Assembly: GCA_903902945.1 (NCBI GenBank)
Contig: CAIUWU010000127.1
Coordinates: forward strand, 1 to 9,862
Direction of reading: 5' to 3'
DNA length: 9,862 nt
Origin: an uncultured Pseudomonadota bacterium
Lineage (GTDB): Bacteria; Pseudomonadota; Gammaproteobacteria; Methylococcales; Methylomonadaceae
The position numbers were made by a program, and so were the translations under genes. Below are positions 1 through 6,945 of the stretch, in pieces. Below the pieces are notes generated by a model. It saw only the letters and a list, made by a program, of their open reading frames with translations. It was not told the DNA's origin and made no database searches. Numbering within the stretch: the first letter of the stretch is position 1; every line of letters begins with the position of its first letter.

Positions 1-239
1 CAGTCTAAAGTCGCAGGCAGTCAATGAGGTATGTTTTAAAAGCCGGGGATAACAGGACATTAGTGAATAGATTGCGATTTATATATCCGACAATCCAAGC
101 AAGCCCGATTAGGCTAATGGTCGCCTGTTGCTTTTAGCCACCAATGTCATAATCAGCCGCTAACCACCGACTTAATCATTTGGATTCTATTATTGCCATC
201 TGATGTCTGTGCCGCAGATTTCCATCAAACAAAGACGCA
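1..239. other. Non-coding region left of speE
   Basis: No reading frame of credible length or composition lies here on either strand; the only candidates are very short or run antisense into speE. The stretch is more AT-rich than the genes that follow and contains only weak inverted repeats, such as GGCTAA at 112-117 and TTAGCC at 134-139. It probably holds the end of the speE transcript and the flank of a gene outside the window. I see no tRNA, repeat array or clear promoter. Confidence 0.6.
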
Positions 240-266
240 GGATGTAAGCCCGGAATGCTTACATCC
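240..266 (-). terminator. Probable intrinsic terminator of speE
   Basis: GGATGTAAGC at 240-249 and GCTTACATCC at 257-266 form a perfect 10-bp stem with a 7-nt loop, 13 bp past the speE stop codon. Reading on the minus strand, the stem is followed by a T-rich stretch (TGCGTCTTTGTTTG) rather than an unbroken T-run. It therefore fits a moderate rho-independent terminator for speE. No T-run follows on the plus strand, so it is not expected to stop plus-strand transcription. Confidence 0.65.
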
Positions 267-279
267 TGATTGGTCGCCC

Positions 280-1128
280 TTACTTGGCGAAAGCCTTTTT
301 GAAAAATTCGGGCATCGCCAGACTGGCTTTGTGGATGTCGCTATTGTAGTAAACCGTGTCAAAGCCCTTGTTGGCGGCGTCCTGTTCGCGGAACGGGGCA
401 AATGCCGCTTTGCTGGCCATGGTGGCGCTCCACCAGCCGGACGGATAAATGCATTGCGGGAAGAACACGGTTTGGTGATGATCAAAACCGGCCGCCTGCA
501 TTTCGTCGCGCATTTCTTTGAGAATTTTCATGTGCAGCAACGGTGATTCACTTTGCTGAACCACGATGCCGTTTTCGGTCAATGCCTTGAAACAGTCACG
601 GTAAAAATCGGCACAGAACAGACCTTCCGCAGGGCCCACCGGATCGGTACTGTCAACAATGATGATATCAATGCTGTTTGGTGCTGCATCTTTAACCCAT
701 TTGATGCCATCGATAAACTTCAGATCGGCGCGGGGATCATTATTGGATTCGCATAATTCCGGGAAATAGATTTCCGCCAGCCGGGTGACCCGCTCATCGA
801 TATCAATCTGCACCGCCCGTTCAACGCCAGGGTGTTTCAGCACTTCCCGCAAAGTACCGCAGTCACCGCCACCGATGATCAGTACGTTTTTAGGATTGGG
901 ATGAGTGAACAATACCGGGTGGCTGATCATTTCGTGATAGAAAAAATTATCCCGAGTCGAAACCATGGTGCAGCCGTCAATCACCATCAGGTTGCCGAAA
1001 TGTTCGGTTTCATAAATTTCCAGAAACTGAAACTCAGACTGCTCTTCATGGAGTTTGCGTTTGATTTTTAGGGAGAAGGCAGAACCATCAGAAGCGAGCG
1101 GTTCGCTGAACCATTGGGCGTCGAGCAT
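280..1128 (-). CDS. speE: Spermidine synthase (polyamine aminopropyltransferase)
   Basis: Transfers the aminopropyl group of decarboxylated S-adenosylmethionine to putrescine, giving spermidine and methylthioadenosine in the cytoplasm. The 282-residue length is typical of the family. The N-terminal beta domain (about 1-60) is followed by a Rossmann-type methyltransferase fold. The cofactor-binding glycine motif IGGGDCG lies at about 85-91, the acidic ribose-binding strand QIDID at about 107-111, and the catalytic-loop motif DSTDPVGPAEGLF at about 159-171, which contains the proton-abstracting Asp. The motif QSESPLLH follows at about 192-199. The ATG start is preceded by GAGGA (1135-1139) at 6-nt spacing. 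The gene is divergent from speA, so two polyamine genes face away from one short control region. The Cys in GGGDCG, where many relatives have Gly or Ala, is the only mild oddity. Thermospermine or other aminopropyltransferase specificity cannot be excluded. Confidence 0.93.
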   Translation of the reverse strand: MLDAQWFSEPLASDGSAFSLKIKRKLHEEQSEFQFLEIYETEHFGNLMVIDGCTMVSTRDNFFYHEMISHPVLFTHPNPKNVLIIGGGDCGTLREVLKHPGVERAVQIDIDERVTRLAEIYFPELCESNNDPRADLKFIDGIKWVKDAAPNSIDIIIVDSTDPVGPAEGLFCADFYRDCFKALTENGIVVQQSESPLLHMKILKEMRDEMQAAGFDHHQTVFFPQCIYPSGWWSATMASKAAFAPFREQDAANKGFDTVYYNSDIHKASLAMPEFFKKAFAK

Positions 1129-1161
1129 GAATAATCCTCAAAAAGTCATATAAGTTTAATC

Positions 1162-1167
1162 ATTATA
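1162..1167 (-). promoter_or_regulatory. Candidate -10 box for speE
   Basis: On the minus strand these bases read TATAAT, a perfect sigma-70 -10 hexamer. A transcript starting about 7 nt downstream would have a leader of roughly 27 nt before the speE ATG, with the GAGGA ribosome site inside it. I see no good -35 hexamer at 16-18 nt spacing, so the promoter may be weak or activator-dependent. The box overlaps the candidate speA -10 box on the other strand. Confidence 0.5.
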
Positions 1168-1169
1168 CT
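1164..1169 (+). promoter_or_regulatory. Candidate -10 box for speA operon
   Basis: TATACT matches five of six positions of the sigma-70 -10 consensus. Transcription would begin near 1176 and give a leader of about 34 nt before the GTG start at 1210. No convincing -35 hexamer is visible. Transcription from here would leave almost no leader before the more upstream in-frame TTG at 1177, which supports the later start for SpeA. Confidence 0.4.
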
Positions 1170-1198
1170 TTAGAATTTGCGGCTCTTTATGACAGGAC

Positions 1199-1204
1199 GA
1201 GGAG
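1199..1204 (+). promoter_or_regulatory. Ribosome binding site that decides the speA start
   Basis: GAGGAG, within the longer purine-rich run GGACGAGGAG (1195-1204), ends 5 nt before the GTG codon at 1210. No comparable site precedes the in-frame TTG at 1177 or the ATG at 1189. This is the main reason for placing the SpeA start at 1210. Confidence 0.7.
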
Positions 1205-1209
1205 TGTGC

Positions 1210-3036
1210 GTGCCAACCCAACAATGGTCAATAGAACAATCAAAACAACTGTATGCCATCCAGCAATGGGGAAACGGTTATTTTTCGATTAACGACCAAG
1301 GTCATGTCTGCGTAAAACCGCAAGCCGGTTGCCACACTGCGATCGATCTATATCAGGTCGCACAGGCGATACAGGACCAGGGGCTGAGCTTTCCGGTACT
1401 GGTGCGTTTTACCGATATTCTCCGTGACCGTATCGGTCAGTTACAGGATGCATTCGACGCGGCCCGTGCCGCGCATGACTATCAGGGCCATTACACGCCG
1501 GTCTATCCGATCAAAGTCAATCAGCAAGGCCATGTGGTTGAAAGCATCGTCGCTGCCGACAATATTGGCCTGGAAGCCGGCAGCAAACCGGAATTGCTGG
1601 CCATTTTAGGGCTGGCCAAATGCGGCAGCACCATTGTCTGTAATGGTTATAAAGACCGCCTCTACATTCGCATGGCGTTGATGGGCCAGCTGATGGGGCT
1701 GTCGGTATTTATCGTCATTGAAAAACCTTCCGAGCTGGAATTGATTCTGGAAGAAGCCGCCAAATTACAGGTAAAACCCTTGATTGGCTTGCGGGTACGT
1801 TTATCGACCATCAGCGCCGGTAAATGGCAAAACAGCGGCGGTGAAAAATCCAAGTTTGGTCTGCATGCCAGTGAAGTGCTGCAACTGATCGCCCGTCTGC
1901 AACAGACCAACTTGCTGGATTGCCTGCAACTGATGCATTTCCACATGGGATCGCAGATTGCCAATATCCATGACATCAAACTGGCACTGAAAGAAGCCAA
2001 CCAGTTTTATCTGCAACTGCGGCAACTGGGCGCCAATATCACCACGGTCGATGCCGGCGGTGGACTGGGCGTCGATTATGATGGCAGCGGCTCACGCCGC
2101 GAATGCTCGATCAATTACAGCGTTGCCGAATATGCGGAAAACATCGTCCGCAGTTTCGCCGATTTCTGCCGCGAACAGGATTTGCCACAACCCAACATCA
2201 TTACCGAATCCGGCCGGGCGATTACTGCTCACCACGCCGTTCTGATTACCAACGTCACCGAAGTAGAAAGCCTGCCCAGCCAGGTCCAGTCTGCCACACT
2301 GCATAGTCAGAATATCAGCGAGGCCTATCACAACGCCCAGTTTGATATCGCCGAAGCCCGCACCCGGTTCGTGCAGGGTGAGCTGTCACTGCCCGAACTG
2401 GCCGAGGCCGAAAAACACTATGTCAGCCTGTGCCATCAGCTGCAAAACGCGCTGGATCTGGATAATCATCAGCATCGCGAAATTCTGCACGAACTGGATG
2501 AAAAGCTGGCCGATAAAGTGTTTTGTAATTTTTCACTGTTCCAGTCAGTACCCGACATCTGGGGCATTGAGCAGATTTTCCCTATCATGCCGATTCACCA
2601 TCTGGATGAACAGCCGACCCGTCGCGCCGTATTACAGGATTTGACCTGCGATTCCGATGGCCGCATTGATCAATATGTCGATCAGCAAAACATCAGCCAC
2701 ACCCTGCCCTTACATGCCATTAGCGAAAACCAGCAGTATCTGATCGGTTTCTTCATGGTCGGCGCTTATCAGGAAATTCTTGGCGACATGCATAACCTGT
2801 TTGGCGATACCCATTCGATCAACATTCAACTTGATGCTGACGGCTACCACTTCAGCGACTTCATGGCCGGCGAGAATGTCAGCGAATTGCTGGATTATGT
2901 GCATATCAATACCGATCATCTCAAAGCCGCCTATCAGCAAAAACTGGCTGCCAGCACTCTGAGCAGTGAACAACAACAGGGTTTCCAGCAGGAACTATTA
3001 GCCGGCTTAAACGCTTACACCTATCTTGAGAAATAA
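1210..3036 (+). CDS. speA: Biosynthetic arginine decarboxylase
   Basis: PLP- and Mg-dependent enzyme converting arginine to agmatine, the first step of the arginine route to putrescine. With the GTG start at 1210 it has 608 residues, at the short end for this long fold-III decarboxylase family. The opening WSIEQSKQLY and WGNGYFSIN look like family N-termini. The PLP-binding lysine lies in PIKVNQ (about 100-105), HFHMGSQ at about 243-249, the phosphate-binding glycine loop DAGGGLGVDYDG at about 281-292, ESGRA at about 333-337, the second-subunit catalytic cysteine in DLTCDSDG (Cys at about 480), and GAYQEILGDMHNLFGD at about 518-533. All key residues are present. It leads a three-gene operon, with one base between its stop and the next start. 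An alternative upstream start at 1177 (TTG) would add 11 residues but lacks a ribosome site. No agmatinase or agmatine deiminase gene lies in the window. Confidence 0.95.
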   Translation: MPTQQWSIEQSKQLYAIQQWGNGYFSINDQGHVCVKPQAGCHTAIDLYQVAQAIQDQGLSFPVLVRFTDILRDRIGQLQDAFDAARAAHDYQGHYTPVYPIKVNQQGHVVESIVAADNIGLEAGSKPELLAILGLAKCGSTIVCNGYKDRLYIRMALMGQLMGLSVFIVIEKPSELELILEEAAKLQVKPLIGLRVRLSTISAGKWQNSGGEKSKFGLHASEVLQLIARLQQTNLLDCLQLMHFHMGSQIANIHDIKLALKEANQFYLQLRQLGANITTVDAGGGLGVDYDGSGSRRECSINYSVAEYAENIVRSFADFCREQDLPQPNIITESGRAITAHHAVLITNVTEVESLPSQVQSATLHSQNISEAYHNAQFDIAEARTRFVQGELSLPELAEAEKHYVSLCHQLQNALDLDNHQHREILHELDEKLADKVFCNFSLFQSVPDIWGIEQIFPIMPIHHLDEQPTRRAVLQDLTCDSDGRIDQYVDQQNISHTLPLHAISENQQYLIGFFMVGAYQEILGDMHNLFGDTHSINIQLDADGYHFSDFMAGENVSELLDYVHINTDHLKAAYQQKLAASTLSSEQQQGFQQELLAGLNAYTYLEK

Positions 3037-3037
3037 G

Positions 3038-3913
3038 ATGCGAACCGGTTTTATCGGCCTCGGTGCAATGGGTAGCGGTATGGCGAGCAATCTGGCTCGG
3101 GCCGGCCTGTTAACGGCGGTCTATAACCGCACACCCGGCACAGCTACTACCCTAGCCGCCGAACTGCAAGTCAGGGCTTACGACACTATCGCCGCACTGG
3201 CCGAAACGGTCGATGTCGTAATCAGCTGCGTTTCGGCGGACAGTGATGTGATGGATGTCATCAGCCAGCTGTCCGACTCACTCCAGCCCGGCAGCGTTGT
3301 CATCGATTGTTCAACCATCAGCAGTGAAACTGCGCAACGCGCCGCCGAACTGTTAGCCGAACACCAGATTGCTTTTCTGGATGCCCCGGTTTCCGGCGGC
3401 GTCGAAGGTGCCCGTCTGGGTAAACTGTCGATGATGGTCGGCGGTGATCCATCGGTATTGGAGCAGGTTCAACCGATATTGGCAGCAATCAGCAGCCGTA
3501 TCGTCCATCTGGGAGCCAATGGCGCCGGCCAGGCCTGTAAAGCGGTGAATCAGATCATGGCTGCCGGCATTAATCAGGCGGTCTGCGAAGCACTGGCATT
3601 TGCCGAAGCGCAAGGACTGGATTTGGATAAAGTCATCGATGTTGTCTCCGCTGGCGCCGCCGGCAACTGGTTTCTGCAACACCGCGGCCATAATATGGCC
3701 AAAGGCCTTTATATGCCCGGTTTCAAACTGGCGCTGCATCACAAGGATTTACTGATTTGTCAGGCTATGGCCAGCAAAACTGCGGTTGCCTGCCCACTGA
3801 CCGATGCCAGTCTCGATGATTACGCAACCCTGATCGAACAAGGTCATGGCGATGATGATATTTCCGGATTATTCCGCTTAAAACGAACACACACCTCACG
3901 GAACATTATATGA
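3038..3913 (+). CDS. NAD(P)-dependent beta-hydroxyacid dehydrogenase (3-hydroxyisobutyrate dehydrogenase/glyoxylate reductase family)
   Basis: Cytoplasmic oxidoreductase of 291 residues. The N-terminal Rossmann domain carries [14 protein letters not shown] at about 7-20. The residues after the second strand are NRT (about 30-32), the signature of NADPH-using glyoxylate/succinic semialdehyde reductase members. The substrate loop [14 protein letters not shown] lies at about 115-128, and the catalytic lysine is Lys168 in [14 protein letters not shown]. The C-terminal helical domain has [12 protein letters not shown] at about 227-238. The ATG at 3038 begins one base after the speA stop; an upstream TTG at 3026 inside speA would add four residues but is less plausible. 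Its end overlaps the ugd start by 4 nt (ATGA), so it is translationally coupled on both sides. Possible substrates are succinic semialdehyde, glyoxylate, tartronate semialdehyde or 3-hydroxyisobutyrate; the sequence alone does not decide. The Arg-rich tail after about residue 280 is slightly longer than usual. Confidence 0.88.
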   Translation: MRTGFIGLGAMGSGMASNLARAGLLTAVYNRTPGTATTLAAELQVRAYDTIAALAETVDVVISCVSADSDVMDVISQLSDSLQPGSVVIDCSTISSETAQRAAELLAEHQIAFLDAPVSGGVEGARLGKLSMMVGGDPSVLEQVQPILAAISSRIVHLGANGAGQACKAVNQIMAAGINQAVCEALAFAEAQGLDLDKVIDVVSAGAAGNWFLQHRGHNMAKGLYMPGFKLALHHKDLLICQAMASKTAVACPLTDASLDDYATLIEQGHGDDDISGLFRLKRTHTSRNII

Positions 3914-5229
3914 AAATTACCGTATTTGGCAGTGGCTATGTCGGCCTGGTCACCGGTGCCTGTCTGGCCGAAGTCGGCAATCAGGTGCTGTGCATGGACG
4001 TTGACCAGCATAAAATCGACCAGCTCAATCAGGGCATCATTCCTATTTACGAACCCGGTCTGGAAGAAATGGTTAAAACCAATCAGGCAGCCGGTCGCTT
4101 ACAGTTCACCACCGATGTCAAGCAAGCGGTGGATTTTGGCTTGTTTCAGTTCATTGCCGTCGGCACGCCGCCGGATGAGGACGGTTCCGCAGATTTAAAA
4201 TATGTGCTGGCCGTAGCCCGCTCGATTGCTGAACACATGACCGACTATAAAGTGGTCGTGGACAAATCAACGGTGCCGGTTGGTACCGCTGACAAAGTCA
4301 AAGAAGTGATCACTCAGGTTCTGCAGCAGCGACAGCAGACACTGGAATTTGATGTGGTTTCCAATCCGGAATTTTTAAAAGAAGGCTCGGCGCTCGATGA
4401 CTTCATGAAGCCGGACCGGATCATCATTGGCACCGACAATCCGCGCACCTCAGAACTGTTAAAAGCTTTGTACTCGCCGTTTAATCGCAGCCGCGAACGG
4501 GTGATTACCATGGACATCCGTTCTGCCGAGCTGACCAAATATGCGGCTAACGCCATGCTGGCGACCAAGATTAGTTTCATGAATGAACTGGCGAATCTGG
4601 CCGAACGCCTGGGCGCAGATATCGAGCAGGTTCGTCATGGTATCGGCTCTGACAGCCGGATAGGCTACAGTTTTATTTACCCCGGTTGCGGTTACGGCGG
4701 TTCCTGTTTTCCCAAAGATGTGAAGGCACTGGAACGCACCGCTAAAGAAGTGGGTTATCACGCCGAATTATTGTCGGCGGTAGAAAATGTCAATGACCGG
4801 CAGAAATTGCGTCTATTCGAAAAAATCAGCCATCATTATCCTCAAGGCCTGAAAGGCAAAAGCTTCGCCTTGTGGGGACTGGCATTCAAGCCTAACACCG
4901 ATGATATGCGCGAAGCACCCAGCCGGGTGTTACTGGAAGCCCTCATTGCAGCAGGTGCCAAAGTGCAGGCTTACGACCCTGAAGCACTGGAAGAAGCGCA
5001 ACGGATTTATGGCGAACAAACCGGCTTACAGTATTGCCATTCCCAGGCTGAAGCGCTGATCAATGCGGATGCACTGGTTATCGTCACCGAGTGGAAACAG
5101 TTCCGCAGCCCCGATTTTGAGCAACTCAGCCAGCAACTGCGGGATAAGGTGATTTTTGATGGCCGGAATATGTACGAACCCAAAGTGGTCAGACAGAGCG
5201 GCCTGAGCTATTACGCGATTGGCCGTTAA
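3910..5229 (+). CDS. ugd: UDP-glucose 6-dehydrogenase
   Basis: Oxidises UDP-glucose to UDP-glucuronate with two NAD+, feeding capsule, exopolysaccharide or lipopolysaccharide sugar synthesis in the cytoplasm. The 439-residue length fits the bacterial family. It has an N-terminal NAD domain with [17 protein letters not shown] (about 7-23), VGTPPDEDG (84-92), STVPVGT (120-126), and [14 protein letters not shown] (152-165) with the catalytic Glu. Lys220 lies in the central helix, and the thioester-forming Cys266 is in [12 protein letters not shown] (259-270). The C-terminal UDP-binding domain contains [16 protein letters not shown] (323-338). The start ATG overlaps the stop of the preceding gene by 4 nt, implying coupled translation. 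The closely related GDP-mannose dehydrogenase is less likely given the [12 protein letters not shown] and FKPNTDD forms. The last codon overlaps the stop of a convergent gene. Confidence 0.94.
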   Translation: MKITVFGSGYVGLVTGACLAEVGNQVLCMDVDQHKIDQLNQGIIPIYEPGLEEMVKTNQAAGRLQFTTDVKQAVDFGLFQFIAVGTPPDEDGSADLKYVLAVARSIAEHMTDYKVVVDKSTVPVGTADKVKEVITQVLQQRQQTLEFDVVSNPEFLKEGSALDDFMKPDRIIIGTDNPRTSELLKALYSPFNRSRERVITMDIRSAELTKYAANAMLATKISFMNELANLAERLGADIEQVRHGIGSDSRIGYSFIYPGCGYGGSCFPKDVKALERTAKEVGYHAELLSAVENVNDRQKLRLFEKISHHYPQGLKGKSFALWGLAFKPNTDDMREAPSRVLLEALIAAGAKVQAYDPEALEEAQRIYGEQTGLQYCHSQAEALINADALVIVTEWKQFRSPDFEQLSQQLRDKVIFDGRNMYEPKVVRQSGLSYYAIGR

Positions 5230-5522
5230 TCTGCTTCTGATTTATCGCCGGTAGAATCCTGATAGGGTTTTACCGGCGAACGACTTTGCCATTTAGCCCA
5301 GAAAAAAGCCAGTCCGGAAATAGTGCCGCAGACGGTTGCCACCATCCCCAGCCACGGCGCGACGCTGATCACCAGCGGTTCATCGGCCAGACCCAGCCAG
5401 ACACCCACTGCAAACCAGCCGCTTGGCTCCGCCCAGACCGCCCCAGCCGCTGCCAGTCCGGCCATAATACCGCTGGCCATCGAAACCATTTCAATCCGAT
5501 TAGCAACTGAATGATGATTCAT
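5226..5522 (-). CDS. Small hypothetical membrane protein
   Basis: I do not recognise this 98-residue protein. After a short polar start ([11 protein letters not shown]) there is a hydrophobic, Ala/Gly-rich stretch at about 12-46, then a second one at about 49-75, and a polar, charged tail ending in DKSEAD. Two or three membrane passes are likely, and no signal-peptidase site is obvious. It begins 2 nt after the stop of the permease gene and has only a weak purine-rich site (CAGAG) before the ATG, so translation is probably coupled to the permease. That makes an accessory or regulatory partner of the transporter one option, but this is inference from position. Its stop codon overlaps the convergent ugd stop, and a long hairpin lies within its last codons. 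Antisense frames over this interval lack the hydrophobic pattern and were rejected. Confidence 0.7.
   Translation of the reverse strand: MNHHSVANRIEMVSMASGIMAGLAAAGAVWAEPSGWFAVGVWLGLADEPLVISVAPWLGMVATVCGTISGLAFFWAKWQSRSPVKPYQDSTGDKSEAD
5245..5279. terminator. Long hairpin between convergent ugd and the permease operon
   Basis: TCGCCGGTA (5245-5253) pairs perfectly with TACCGGCGA (5271-5279). The inner bases 5254-5260 and 5264-5270 continue the stem with two G-U pairs (in the plus-strand RNA), giving about 16 bp closed by a 3-nt loop. It starts 16 nt past the ugd stop and lies within the 3' end of the 98-residue minus-strand gene. No T-run follows on either strand, so it is not a classical intrinsic terminator. 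It may protect or process the 3' end of ugd mRNA, or help separate the two opposing transcripts. Confidence 0.55.
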
Positions 5523-5524
5523 GC

Positions 5525-6928
5525 TTAATGCTCTGCTGAATCTCTTAGCTCACTGTGTCTGGCGCCGTAACTGAAATAAATCACAAAACCAATCACCAGC
5601 CACACCAGCAAACGAATCCAGGTATCAACCGGCAAACCGGCCATCAGCCCCAGACAAACCAGAATCCCGGCCCCCGGCACCAACGGTACCGCCGGGCACT
5701 TAAAGTGGCGTGGCAATTCAGGATGCGTATTGCGTAACACAATGACCCCCCCACAAACCAGGACAAAGGCAAACAAAGTGCCGATACTGACCAGTTCCCC
5801 AAGTTTTTCAATTGGCATAAAACCCGCCAGCAAGGCCACCGCACCGCCCACCAGCAGGGTTGATAAATGCGGAGTTTGATAATGCGGATGCACTTTGGCG
5901 AATAACGGCGGTAACAAATGGTCTTTGGCCATCGAAAAAAAGATCCGGCTTTGCCCCATCAGCAATACCAGCATCACCGAGGTTAATCCGGCAATCGCGC
6001 CCAGTTTTACAAACGGCGACAACCCAACCAGCCCCATCTGATCGATCGCCAGCGCTATCGGTGCAGCGACATTGAGCTCGGTATAAGAAACCACGCCGGT
6101 CAACACCCCAGCCACCAGAATATAGAGTACGGTACAAATCAGCAGCGAGCCGATAATCCCGGTGGGTACATCTTGCTCAGGATTAATCGCTTCCTGGGCA
6201 GCTGTCGACACCGCATCAAAGCCAATATAAGCGAAAAATATAACCCCGGCGCCGGTCAGTACGCCGCTCATGCCAAACGGCGTGAAATTGGTCCAGTTAT
6301 CGGCATTTACATGCCCAAACCCGGCCATAATGAAGACCAGAATCACCGTCAGTTTGATCAGCACCATAAAAAAATTGAAGATCGCCGACTGCCGGATACC
6401 CAGTACCAATAATCCGGTTAACAGCAAAATAATCACAGTGGCAGGCAGATTGATGAAGCCTTCCGCCGGATTGGCTAAATAGGCAACCGTTAATGTCTTG
6501 GGCAGATACACGCCAATATTTTCCAAAAAACTGGTCAGATAGCCGGCCCAGCCTATCGCGACCGTACTGCTGGCCAACGCATATTCCAGAATCAGATCCC
6601 AGCCGATAATCCAGGCCATCAATTCGCCCATCGTGGCATAAGCATAACTGTAAGCACTGCCCGATACCGGAATCATCGCTGCCAGTTCGCTGTAGCATAA
6701 GGCGGCCAGGGCGCAGGCAATACCGGCTAAAACAAATGACAGCACGATCGCCGGCCCAGCGTACTTGGCGGCGGCGATACCGGTTAAGACAAAAATACCG
6801 GCACCTATAATTGCTCCTACCCCCAGGATCGTCAGATCTTTTGCGGTTAAGGTTTTTTTAAGTTCATGCTCGCTGACGACAAAAGCTTCGACCGGTTTAC
6901 GTTTAAACAACTGTTGCGCTAAGGACAT
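5525..6928 (-). CDS. APC-family amino acid permease (cationic amino acid transporter type)
   Basis: Inner-membrane secondary transporter of 467 residues with about 12 hydrophobic segments. A cytoplasmic N-terminus with Lys-rich HELKKTLTAKDL leads into the broken first helix GAIIGAGIFVLTG (about 38-50), the substrate-binding GxG region of this superfamily. Segment 2 ends in CYSELAAMIPVSGSAYSYAY (78-97), a family hallmark, and segment 6/7 carries FFAYIGFDAVSTAAQEAINP (231-250), also typical. The conserved MGQSRIFFSMAKDHLLP lies at 324-340. These features point to the CAT subgroup, whose members take up amino acids with protons; substrate is not certain. The ATG at 6928 is preceded by AGGA (6935-6938) at 6-nt spacing; a TTG two codons upstream is less likely. 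It sits 17 nt after a pentapeptide-repeat gene and 2 nt before a small membrane protein gene, within the hoxH operon-like run. Confidence 0.9.
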   Translation of the reverse strand: MSLAQQLFKRKPVEAFVVSEHELKKTLTAKDLTILGVGAIIGAGIFVLTGIAAAKYAGPAIVLSFVLAGIACALAALCYSELAAMIPVSGSAYSYAYATMGELMAWIIGWDLILEYALASSTVAIGWAGYLTSFLENIGVYLPKTLTVAYLANPAEGFINLPATVIILLLTGLLVLGIRQSAIFNFFMVLIKLTVILVFIMAGFGHVNADNWTNFTPFGMSGVLTGAGVIFFAYIGFDAVSTAAQEAINPEQDVPTGIIGSLLICTVLYILVAGVLTGVVSYTELNVAAPIALAIDQMGLVGLSPFVKLGAIAGLTSVMLVLLMGQSRIFFSMAKDHLLPPLFAKVHPHYQTPHLSTLLVGGAVALLAGFMPIEKLGELVSIGTLFAFVLVCGGVIVLRNTHPELPRHFKCPAVPLVPGAGILVCLGLMAGLPVDTWIRLLVWLVIGFVIYFSYGARHSELRDSAEH

Positions 6929-6934
6929 AGTCAA

Positions 6935-6945
6935 TCCTGATCAGG
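6935..6945 (-). promoter_or_regulatory. Permease ribosome binding site within a 10-bp palindrome
   Basis: The permease Shine-Dalgarno sequence AGGA (6935-6938 on the minus strand) overlaps the perfect palindrome CCTGATCAGG (6936-6945), which fills most of the 17-nt gap to the preceding gene. Having no loop, the palindrome is unlikely to fold as a local hairpin. It could be a protein site or chance. The ribosome site itself is well supported by its spacing to the ATG at 6928. Confidence 0.45.

Noticed and set aside
1..239. Possible partial gene or small RNA at the left edge
   Set aside because: No frame, conserved RNA motif or terminator belonging to another gene could be supported.
193..1071. 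Plus-strand open frames antisense to speE (193-546, 553-756, 832-1071)
   Set aside because: They are fragmentary, have no family resemblance or ribosome sites, and lie opposite a clearly conserved enzyme gene.
5286..5514. Plus-strand open frames over the 98-residue membrane protein gene
   Set aside because: They are Pro, Gln, Ser and His rich without a plausible fold, while the minus frame has clear hydrophobic segments and is positioned right after the permease.
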